DNA of 8,164 nucleotides from Candidatus Kuenenia stuttgartensis (GTDB lineage Bacteria; Planctomycetota; Planctomycetia; Isosphaerales; Isosphaeraceae), in the NCBI GenBank assembly GCA_945874095.1, contig CAMCFM010000167.1:1-8164 (forward strand), given 5' to 3'. Shown in pieces: positions 1 through 6,293 of the stretch (its first letter is position 1; each line of letters opens with the position of its first letter). The notes below the pieces were generated by a model. The model made no database searches. It had not been told where the DNA came from and saw nothing but the letters and a program-made list of their open reading frames with translations. A program made the position numbers and the translations under genes.

Positions 1-90
1 TGTCAAGATCAGTCCAAGAGAGCAAAACTATCCAACACGAATGAGTGATAAAGTTAAGATGCATCGGCCCCTCAGGGTATTGCGAATTGA

Positions 91-1623
91 ATGTCTCATT
101 TTGGGGCGTTGGGACTATTGATGTCTCAATCAGGTGTTTACGAAATCCGCCAAATAAATGATGATCTAAAGAAGATAACTCCAACACGCTTCGCGAATTC
201 GCTGGGAATGACTTTGAACGCTTCAGAACAGAACGACCTCCATCCACTGACGGATTACCTGCTTGCTGTGGAATCAGGCGACGATTCTGCGGACGAATGC
301 CTCGATCTACTGATATCGAAAGTTCCGATTCCGGAATTGGTCGAAGCTGTCTGCGATCTGCTCAGTCATGGCCCTCAAGCTGCCTGGATTGGAGCCGTCC
401 AGCTAGCTGGCTTACTGGGCAGTGAAAGTCCTCAACTCTGGGCATCACTGATCGACGCTATCCAATCAAGAATTGACCTGGGAACAGCTCACCTCATGGC
501 TGGTATCGCCCTGCTACAAGTCGTGAATCATTTGCCAGAGAGGGGGCGATGTCGAGAACTGGCAGAGGAGTGGGCTGAGGATCGGAAATTACAGGAGCTG
601 GATCAGCAAAGTCCGATCCTTGCTCAATTGCAATCGGAGCCTGAGACCGCCATCCAAATCCTTGAAAACTTTTCAGACTTCTCGGATTACGAACAGTCTG
701 AATTCATTGACGAGATTCAAAGCCAGTCAGGCTCAGCAATTCAATCAAAGATTCTGAACTGGCTGGCATACGCTCCAGGTTCAAAAATCCTCAAAAATAT
801 GGAATCAACAAGTGACTTATCAGAGCTTAAGAATTTGCAATTGTCGGGGTGGGTGACAGATCTGACCGGATCAGGACAGTTCGGTGCAGGGCTTGAAACA
901 GCCGGTGAAACGGCAAACCGATTTATTGTTGGAGGCTCATGGAACAGAGGGATGCGACTTTTTGAACGTATGGAAGTTGCATCTGACGCCCCGGATTTTA
1001 TCCCTGAACTTGCTCTGCCAAGGCTTGTCTGCACGCATTTGACGCTGGTGAAATATTGGCTCGGTGGACTATTGGAATCGGGCTGGAATCCAGACTTTCA
1101 ACCATCTCCATCCGCTTGGACTGCTGGTTATCTGCGTCATGAAATTCTGACATGGACCACTGAGGATGAAGCCATCTGGGAATCGTGGACCGAGATTTTG
1201 GTGGATAAAAACCCCTTGAATACATCCGCTGAGGCATTGAAAAAAGATGCGGAATTGATTTGTCAGGCCGTTCCTCATTGGTTCAGGCCCGATGAGCTTG
1301 CCGTGGAACTGGCGACGGAGTTTCAGAGGCGGTCAGAACCCTTGACGGAATCGCGAATCCAAAGTGCTGTCAGGGTCTGGTTCGAACGTACTCTAGGGCC
1401 AATGGTGGGCGATCTGGTCACAAATTTAAGTGCCATGAGCTATTTCTGGCTCGCACTTGCAGAATCCGATGTCATGAATCAGCAACAATTGATGCAACTT
1501 GCACGCGCATCAGCCAGAATTGCCAGCGATTTAAATGATCCAGCCCGAGTGGTCGCAAACCACCCGTTTATTCGAGCTTGGTCTGAACAGACTTTTGCAT
1601 CTGCTCTGAAATTAAAGAACTGA
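91..1623 (+). CDS. Hypothetical protein, 510 aa, probably helical and cytoplasmic
   Basis: I do not recognise this protein. The frame is closed upstream by an in-frame TGA at 88-90, so translation starts at ATG 91 or later. A second ATG at 121 (residue 11) is a serious alternative. Both ATGs lie in the same octamer, ATGTCTCA, and neither has a strong Shine-Dalgarno; ATG 121 has GGGA six bases upstream. There is no signal peptide or membrane segment. The sequence is rich in Leu, Ala, Glu, Asp and Trp. The N-terminal half, about residues 50-240, reads as successive amphipathic helices (ELVEAVCDLLSHG, AAWIGAVQLAGLLG), which would suit a HEAT/TPR-like or other alpha-solenoid fold. A Gly-rich stretch follows at about 250-285 (SGWVTDLTGSGQFGAG), then a Trp-rich segment at about 320-375. 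No catalytic motif is visible. It stands alone on the plus strand and converges on the molybdenum-hydroxylase operon. The coding call is firm; the function is unknown. Confidence 0.85.
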   Translation: MSHFGALGLLMSQSGVYEIRQINDDLKKITPTRFANSLGMTLNASEQNDLHPLTDYLLAVESGDDSADECLDLLISKVPIPELVEAVCDLLSHGPQAAWIGAVQLAGLLGSESPQLWASLIDAIQSRIDLGTAHLMAGIALLQVVNHLPERGRCRELAEEWAEDRKLQELDQQSPILAQLQSEPETAIQILENFSDFSDYEQSEFIDEIQSQSGSAIQSKILNWLAYAPGSKILKNMESTSDLSELKNLQLSGWVTDLTGSGQFGAGLETAGETANRFIVGGSWNRGMRLFERMEVASDAPDFIPELALPRLVCTHLTLVKYWLGGLLESGWNPDFQPSPSAWTAGYLRHEILTWTTEDEAIWESWTEILVDKNPLNTSAEALKKDAELICQAVPHWFRPDELAVELATEFQRRSEPLTESRIQSAVRVWFERTLGPMVGDLVTNLSAMSYFWLALAESDVMNQQQLMQLARASARIASDLNDPARVVANHPFIRAWSEQTFASALKLKN

Positions 1624-1889
1624 TTACACCCCTCCCATTCTGAAATCTGGAGTTTGAGTCTGAGATTTGAGGCGAAGCCCAACGGCGATTCATAATGTTC
1701 AAACAAACAACATGTTATTTAGGCCATTTCCCCTGACATGGCGTGCTTTGGCTTTGATTTTCAAAACGACGCAAACCATTTTCAAGTAGGATGTTACATA
1801 CGTATCAACTCAAGAAGTAAAAACCCGCCCGGTCAGGGGACCGTGCCTACAGCAAGACGTTTCTGAGCGAGGAAATAAATATTGAAAGA
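1624..1889. other. Convergent intergenic gap, mostly featureless
   Basis: This is the gene-free stretch between the stop of the plus-strand gene and the terminator hairpin. I see no plausible coding frame, tRNA or promoter pair. The only structured part is the short GC-rich element near 1821-1858, described separately. An 8-bp inverted pair, CCCCTGAC at 1730-1737 and GTCAGGGG at 1832-1839, frames about 100 bases. It might be chance. Confidence 0.5.
1821..1858. repeat. Candidate dispersed intergenic element (GGTCAGGGGACCGTGCCTAC type)
   Basis: A GC-rich block sits in otherwise AT-rich spacer DNA. It contains a compact hairpin, CGGTC-AGGG-GACCG, at 1830-1843, followed by GTGCCTACAGC. I believe similar strings, around the core CGGTCAGGGACCGTGCCTAC, recur between genes in planctomycete genomes, but that is from memory and cannot be tested here. 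Only one copy is in this window, so repeat status is inferred from its composition and resemblance. It may be a small non-autonomous repeat or a transcript-end structure. Confidence 0.35.
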
Positions 1890-1920
1890 GGGCTGTGGAC
1901 GAATCCACAGCCCTTTATTT
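1890..1920. terminator. Bidirectional intrinsic terminator between convergent genes
   Basis: A perfect 10-bp stem, GGGCTGTGGA (1890-1899) with TCCACAGCCC (1904-1913), encloses a 4-base loop. On the plus strand the loop is CGAA and the stem is followed at once by TTTATTT, which would end the gene stopping at 1623. On the minus strand the loop reads TTCG, a tetraloop favoured in bacterial terminators. There the stem is preceded by an A-rich tract and followed by CTCTTTCAATATTTATTT. This lies 46 bases past the stop of the last operon gene. The adjacent TTTATTT-GTTA-AAATAAA inverted repeat (1914-1931) supplies the A/T tracts for both directions. Confidence 0.88.
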
Positions 1921-1958
1921 GTTAAAATAAAACGAGCCTCTAACGGGTGGTGATGCTC

Positions 1959-2219
1959 TTAGATCTCTTGGTAGCAAGCACGATCTGAAGAACAGCAGGC
2001 CGCTTTTTCAACCATTTCATCATCTGGTCCGAACGATTTCATGGTCTTCAGGCACCAGTAAATCGTATTGTCATAATCGTGATCAAAGCCCATGTCCACA
2101 CCATCGGTGTACACATACATGCCTTTTGATCGCAAATGGCGACACATTGGGCCTTGAAGAGCCTCCGGAGGATTTTCCGGAGATTCAGGGTTCGATGGAT
2201 TTTGATCTGGATGAGTCAT
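1959..2219 (-). CDS. Small cysteine-rich protein of unknown function, last gene of the Mo-hydroxylase operon
   Basis: This 86-aa protein starts 7 nt after the stop of the FAD-subunit gene. A GGGAGG at 2232-2237, inside the last codons of that gene, is a plausible if slightly distant ribosome site (12 nt spacing), so translational coupling is likely. Residues 1-24 are a Pro/Asn/Glu-rich, probably disordered lead. The folded core begins at MCRHLRSKGMYVYTDG and contains C26, H28, C56 (in YWCLKTM), C75, C76 and C82 (RACY). That is enough for a small metal or Fe-S site. There is no signal peptide or membrane segment. I recall comparable small planctomycete proteins with C-x-H-L-R, YWCLKT and a terminal CY motif, but cannot confirm this here. 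Possible roles are an accessory subunit, an electron carrier or an assembly factor for the hydroxylase. All of these are inferred from position and cysteines only. Confidence 0.8.
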   Translation of the reverse strand: MTHPDQNPSNPESPENPPEALQGPMCRHLRSKGMYVYTDGVDMGFDHDYDNTIYWCLKTMKSFGPDDEMVEKAACCSSDRACYQEI

Positions 2220-2226
2220 GATCTGA

Positions 2227-3213
2227 TCAGGCCTCCCAGTACCGATTACCCACTGTCACACACAGGGTTCGTGTGATGACAGTCTTGAGCATGGCCACCT
2301 TATATGCATTCATTGTCAGAGGCTTGGCCCCTTCAGCAGCGGCGGCAGCAGCAGCCCGGGCTGTTTCCACTGTCACAGGTTTGCCCTTGATGGCTTCCTC
2401 AGCCGCCTTTGAACGCCATGGGAGAGGAGCAACGCCATAGACAGCCACGCGGGCGTCTGAAACGGTGTCACCTGTAAAGGTGAGGCTGGCTGATGCCATG
2501 ACCAGAGGCCAGTCATGAGCCTGCTTGTGACGGGCCTCGAATGAGCCGTTCTTGCCAGTCGAAGCAGGCAAGGAAATGCTCTTGAGAATCTCACCAGGCT
2601 TGGCGGTAAAGAGAGTGTCCGTATTGGACACTGGGATCTTGTAAAGATCCGCCACATCAATGGTTCGCTCGCCTTCAGGGCCAATCAGAGTGGCCTTGGC
2701 ACCGAGCGCGATCAAGGGGATGGCCAGGCTGGAAGGGTGGGCATAAAGCGCATCGCCATCGGTCATGAAGATCGAAGCGTAACGGTTATCGCCTTCCCTC
2801 AGCATGTGTTTGCCATCGGCAGACTTAGGCAGCAGGCCAAATCCGGAACGGTAATACCAGCAGCGAGGATGCTGCATGAGATTCCCGCCTACACTGGCCA
2901 TGTTGCGAATCTGGGGGGTGCCCACATCGCTGGTGGTTTGCCAAAGTGCCGAATACGATTTCTTGATGGACTCGCTGGCCAGGATGTCTGCCAGACGCGT
3001 TCCAGCCAGAATGGTGACTCCGGATGTGGGGTCGCCAGATATACCGGCCAGTTCCTTGACGTCGTTCAGATAAACAACGCGATCAGGACTGGTCACATAA
3101 TCCTTCATCCGGTTCATCAGATCGGTTCCACCAGCCATAGCGGAGGAGCCGGGAGTGAGGGCCTTCACGGCCTGATCGACGGACGTTGCGCCGACGTATT
3201 CAAAGGCTTTCAT
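2227..3213 (-). CDS. Xanthine dehydrogenase family FAD-binding subunit (PaoB/YagS-like)
   Basis: This 328-aa medium subunit of a molybdenum hydroxylase receives electrons from the [2Fe-2S] clusters and passes them through FAD to an external acceptor. The N-terminal FAD domain begins MKAFEYVGAT. It has the flavin-binding loop AGGTDL at residues 27-32 and the second pyrophosphate-binding segment TPQIRNMASVGGNL at 99-112. The C-terminal CO-dehydrogenase-flavoprotein-like domain covers about residues 220-328 and includes an Ala run at 287-293. From memory it aligns along most of its length with E. coli YagS. That family has an insert after GGNL carrying cysteines for a [4Fe-4S] cluster. Here the insert is present (about 113-150) but only C118 remains; the positions expected for the others read GFGLL and GKHML. 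There is no signal peptide. The ATG is 6 nt after the catalytic-subunit stop, with GGGAAGG upstream inside that gene, so coupling is likely. Confidence 0.95.
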   Translation of the reverse strand: MKAFEYVGATSVDQAVKALTPGSSAMAGGTDLMNRMKDYVTSPDRVVYLNDVKELAGISGDPTSGVTILAGTRLADILASESIKKSYSALWQTTSDVGTPQIRNMASVGGNLMQHPRCWYYRSGFGLLPKSADGKHMLREGDNRYASIFMTDGDALYAHPSSLAIPLIALGAKATLIGPEGERTIDVADLYKIPVSNTDTLFTAKPGEILKSISLPASTGKNGSFEARHKQAHDWPLVMASASLTFTGDTVSDARVAVYGVAPLPWRSKAAEEAIKGKPVTVETARAAAAAAAEGAKPLTMNAYKVAMLKTVITRTLCVTVGNRYWEA

Positions 3214-3219
3214 GATTGA

Positions 3220-5367
3220 TCAGGCCTTCCCTTCTTGAGCTGCCAGAGCATTTAAAACATTCATAGGGGTCATGGGCCAGTGCGTCACCCGCACACCAAT
3301 GGCGTTTGAAACAGCATTCCCAATCGCAGCAGCCGTGCCGATGGTCGGAGGCTCGCCAATCCCGATCACCCCACGCTGCTTTTGTTCAGGTGGTTCGTAG
3401 GCATGAACGATAATCTCTGGAATATCTGAAGCCCCAGCCAGTTGATAGAGCTCCATATCAGGATTCAACATCCTGCCTGAGATTGGATCCACCACCCGCT
3501 CTTCAAACATCCCGTAGTTCAAACCGCCAATCACACCGCCATAAACTTGGCTTTCCCATGTCATCTTGTCGATGATCAAGCCAGAATCCTGAACGGCGAC
3601 AATCTTATTGAGCTTGACCACGCCGGTTTCCATGTCCACGGTCACATCCACAAACTGAACTCCGCCGACCCCATTTGAAGCCAGGCCCGGTGAGGACTTG
3701 CCCAATGTGGAAATCGGATTCATCCCAATCTTGCGGCATGCATCCTTGAAGCTCATGACCGGTTGGCCTTTGACCAGCAGTTGGCCGTCAGCCAAAGAGA
3801 GATCCGTGACAGGGGGAGTGCCTCGCAGGCCCGGAGCGATCTTCTTAAAGAGTTCGTCGCGAGCTTCCAGACAGGCGTTATAGCACGGAGGGCTCATCGA
3901 AGGTGTGGTTGTGGAACCACCTGACGACTGACCTGGAGGGAATGTGCTGTTACCGATGTTGGACTTGATATCCGTCGGCTTCAGACCGAAAACTTCGGCT
4001 GCGATGATCGCCAGAACAGTTCGAATGCCGGTTCCGATATCCTGAGTGGCTGATTTCAGTTCAATGGTACCATCGGAAGAGATCGTACAGCTGACCTGCT
4101 TATCGTTTGCACCACCGCCACCCCATTGGTGAAGAGCCAAACCAAAGCCGCGCCTAATGATCCCCTTTTGGGTACCGCGTGGCTTGTAATTTTGCTTCCA
4201 GCCAATCAGGTCTGCTCCAATTGCGATTTCGTCGAGATAAATCTTCGTTCGGAAATCGCCAGGGGCCAGATTCGCTTTTCGAATCTCGAGAGGATCGATG
4301 CCCAGCTTGGCAGCCAGATCATCAATCGCAGATTCCATGATGATACAGCCTTCCGGGTGACCCGGAGCACGCATGGCACGGGCATTCCCTCCATTCACGA
4401 AAACATCAGAATGCTCTCGCTTAAAGTTTGGAATGCTATAGACATAAGGCAATGGGAACTGGGCTCCCCGAGCCACTCCGCCGGTGCCGTGGGTTTCGGC
4501 GATCATGCCTGTGATCTTGCCGTCCTTATTCCCGGCAAGTTTGATCTTGGCCGAGGCAGAAGGGCGGTTACCACCGGCCAAGTGTTCCTGAATCCGGTCG
4601 AGGAAAATCTTGACTGGACGACCACCAACCTTCTTGGAGAGTCGTGCCGCGGTGGTGCCCCAGATGTCGGCGCCGAACTTGGAACCAAATCCACCGCCCA
4701 TGACTTCTGTCAGGACTGTGACATTACTCACAGGAATCTCGTTGGATTCCGCCAGTTCATTGGCAGTTGCGGTGACAGCCTGGGTGCTGGCCCAAGCGGT
4801 GATGTGATTTTTGTCGTCCCAGCGGGCGGTCAATCCGTGCGTTTCCAGGCAGACGTGGGTCACAACTGGAACAGAATAAGCGGCCTCGATCACAGCATCA
4901 GCCTTTTGCAAGGCTTCGTCGGGCTTACCCGTCGTCTGTGCTCGGCCTTTTCGAACATTTCCACCGCGAACCACCTCAGGGGCGTTCTTCGCCATCGCCT
5001 GTTCTTCGGTGGCAGCGTGCGGCAGCAGTTCATAATCAACTTTGATTGCCCGAACAGCATCGAGGGCTTGTTCTTCGGATTCAGCAGCGACAATCGCAAT
5101 GTCGTCGCCATGATATCTTACAAACTTGCCAGGGCCAGCAATCACTTCAATCGCTTTAACACCGGCCATTTTCTCGGCAACGGTGGTATCGATCGACTTG
5201 ATTTTGGCGTGAGGGTGTGGACTGTAAAGAATCACTCCAAATAGAGTGCCTTCCGGACGCTCGTCGGAAGGATACTTTGCCTTGCCTGAGGCTTTTGCAA
5301 TCCCATCCAGTCGAGGGATCCGTGTATTGATGAGCTTGGTCTGTTCGGGCCAAGAGTTCGCAGCCAT
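3220..5367 (-). CDS. Xanthine dehydrogenase family molybdopterin-binding catalytic subunit
   Basis: This 715-aa large subunit holds the molybdenum cofactor and hydroxylates the substrate. Residues about 18-125 form the aldehyde oxidase/xanthine dehydrogenase a/b hammerhead domain (RIPRLDGIAKASGKAKY). The two Mo-binding domains follow. Visible signatures are GGGFGSK at 224-230, RAMRAPG at 330-336, a pterin-contacting GQSSGGSTTT at 479-488, and GIGEPP at 669-674, in which E672 is the expected catalytic glutamate. The length matches the PaoC/YagR type (about 730 aa). The segment before the first Mo domain reads CLETHG (173-178) where many relatives have an MEPH-like sequence, so the pocket may belong to a different subclass. 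Substrate is not predictable; aldehydes, purines and N-heterocycles are all possible. No signal peptide is present, so export would depend on the Tat-tagged Fe-S partner. The start is firm: AGGAG lies 8 nt upstream. Confidence 0.96.
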   Translation of the reverse strand: MAANSWPEQTKLINTRIPRLDGIAKASGKAKYPSDERPEGTLFGVILYSPHPHAKIKSIDTTVAEKMAGVKAIEVIAGPGKFVRYHGDDIAIVAAESEEQALDAVRAIKVDYELLPHAATEEQAMAKNAPEVVRGGNVRKGRAQTTGKPDEALQKADAVIEAAYSVPVVTHVCLETHGLTARWDDKNHITAWASTQAVTATANELAESNEIPVSNVTVLTEVMGGGFGSKFGADIWGTTAARLSKKVGGRPVKIFLDRIQEHLAGGNRPSASAKIKLAGNKDGKITGMIAETHGTGGVARGAQFPLPYVYSIPNFKREHSDVFVNGGNARAMRAPGHPEGCIIMESAIDDLAAKLGIDPLEIRKANLAPGDFRTKIYLDEIAIGADLIGWKQNYKPRGTQKGIIRRGFGLALHQWGGGGANDKQVSCTISSDGTIELKSATQDIGTGIRTVLAIIAAEVFGLKPTDIKSNIGNSTFPPGQSSGGSTTTPSMSPPCYNACLEARDELFKKIAPGLRGTPPVTDLSLADGQLLVKGQPVMSFKDACRKIGMNPISTLGKSSPGLASNGVGGVQFVDVTVDMETGVVKLNKIVAVQDSGLIIDKMTWESQVYGGVIGGLNYGMFEERVVDPISGRMLNPDMELYQLAGASDIPEIIVHAYEPPEQKQRGVIGIGEPPTIGTAAAIGNAVSNAIGVRVTHWPMTPMNVLNALAAQEGKA

Positions 5368-5375
5368 ATTGTTTG

Positions 5376-5380
5376 CTCCT
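5376..5380 (-). promoter_or_regulatory. Shine-Dalgarno for the catalytic subunit
   Basis: AGGAG on the minus strand, within GGAAAGGAGC, ends 8 nt before the ATG at 5367 in the 24-nt gap after the Fe-S gene. It is the clearest ribosome site in the window and fixes the start of the large subunit. The next two genes downstream have less ideal sites placed inside the preceding gene. Confidence 0.8.
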
Positions 5381-5391
5381 TTCCCGTAATC

Positions 5392-6018
5392 TTAGACTTT
5401 GATGGCCTTGGCAGCATCCAGAGCGGCCTGGACAACTCCAACATAAGTTCCACAGCGACAAATATTTCCGTCCAGCCCTTTTTTAACTTCTTCCAAAGTC
5501 GGGTTGGGATTCTTTTCCAGCAAAGCCTGACAGGCTGTCACGAAACCTGGAGTGCAATAGCCGCACATCAGACCATCGTTTTGATGGAACGCATGGGCCA
5601 CACTTTTCGGACCTGTGTCAAACGATTCCAGTGTACGAATTTCTTTGCCCTGAGCTGCGACAGCCAGAGTGGTACAGCTGTAAATCGACTGGCCGTTCAG
5701 CAAAATGGTGCAAGCACCACAGCTCGAACGATCGCACACGCGTTTCGGGCCTGTGACGTCGAGCCGGTGGCGAAGTACGTCCAAAAGTGTGCTGCGAGGC
5801 TCCACTTCGGAGACCATCGACTGGCCATTGACTTGAAGAGTGATCTTCATGGAGCCGCTTTGAACGGCGACTCCCTGTGCTGCCAAAGCTTCGGCAGCAG
5901 CTTCATCCATACCGACCTGGGCGGTCTGGGTGAAGACGGCTGTCGCCGCAGCGACACCTGAGCCACGAAGGAAATCGCGGCGGTTACCTGAATTAGAACT
6001 GGAAGCGTTGTCTCGCAT
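5392..6018 (-). CDS. Tat-exported (2Fe-2S)-binding subunit of a xanthine dehydrogenase family enzyme
   Basis: This 208-aa small subunit carries two [2Fe-2S] clusters linking the Mo centre to FAD. I chose the ATG at 6018, which places a textbook twin-arginine signal near the N terminus: NRRDFLRGSG (R13, R14) then a mild hydrophobic run, VAAATAVF. The frame stays open to a GTG at 6063, but those 15 extra residues look unlike coding N-region. Cluster II, plant-ferredoxin type, uses C95, C100, C103 and C115 (CDRSSCGAC, YSC). Cluster I uses C152, C155, C187 and C189 (CGYCTPG, CRCG). Most relatives have Gln just before CGYC; here it is M151. Length is near PaoA/YagT (about 229 aa). It is the first gene of the operon, and the 24-nt gap to the catalytic subunit implies co-transcription. 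A weak G-rich hairpin sits immediately before the ATG. Confidence 0.95.
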   Translation of the reverse strand: MRDNASSSNSGNRRDFLRGSGVAAATAVFTQTAQVGMDEAAAEALAAQGVAVQSGSMKITLQVNGQSMVSEVEPRSTLLDVLRHRLDVTGPKRVCDRSSCGACTILLNGQSIYSCTTLAVAAQGKEIRTLESFDTGPKSVAHAFHQNDGLMCGYCTPGFVTACQALLEKNPNPTLEEVKKGLDGNICRCGTYVGVVQAALDAAKAIKV

Positions 6019-6293
6019 TGGGAGTGTTCCCCACGGGTTCACATGAGAATCGAAAACGACCACCGACTCAACATGCGTTCAAGATTTGGTCGTATCGGTT
6101 GTGATGAGGGATGATAGCTGCGGCTCTATATTGATCAAGCCCAAACAGCGAATCAAGTGCCCACCGACCTAGTTTCGGCATTTGTTGGTTTTTTCGCCAG
6201 CCAGAACACTGGCTTTACATCATCAAACGCTTTGAAATGAGCATCTCAGTCAGCCATTCATGCCCAAAAAGAATATTTCTTCAAAACGGCTGA
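6019..6293. other. Spacer between the two minus-strand transcription units
   Basis: This 275-nt non-coding gap follows the 541-aa gene and precedes the Mo-hydroxylase operon, so it should hold the operon promoter. On the minus strand the best candidate is TTGATT (6151-6156) with CAATAT (6128-6133) at 17-nt spacing, which is too weak to annotate. A 6-bp inverted repeat, AGCCAG-AACA-CTGGCT (6199-6214), lies mid-gap but lacks a U-run on the minus strand. No operator or riboswitch is recognisable. Confidence 0.45.

Noticed and set aside
1730..1839. Small transposable element bounded by CCCCTGAC and GTCAGGGG
   Set aside because: The arms are only 8 bp, there is no flanking target duplication, and the interior has no repeat-like structure.
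2737..3219. Plus-strand open frame (160 codons) antisense to the FAD subunit
   Set aside because: It lies wholly within a conserved gene on the other strand and has no ribosome site or family resemblance.
4126..5244. Long plus-strand open frame (372 codons) antisense to the catalytic subunit
   Set aside because: The opposite strand encodes a well-conserved enzyme with all expected motifs, and this frame lacks a ribosome site and recognisable sequence. It is a by-product of codon use in the real gene.
6019..6063. N-terminal extension of the Fe-S subunit from a GTG at 6063
   Set aside because: It would put 15 atypical residues ahead of the twin-arginine motif. The ATG at 6018 gives a normal Tat signal length.
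6128..6156. Possible sigma-70 promoter for the Mo-hydroxylase operon: TTGATT and CAATAT on the minus strand, 17 nt apart
   Set aside because: The -35 matches 4 of 6 and the -10 only 3 of 6. Such pairs are common by chance, and planctomycete promoters are poorly defined.
6199..6214. Inverted repeat AGCCAG-AACA-CTGGCT as a terminator for the 541-aa gene
   Set aside because: The stem is only 6 bp. On the minus strand it is followed by GGCGAAAAAACC, with no U-run, and no plus-strand gene ends there.
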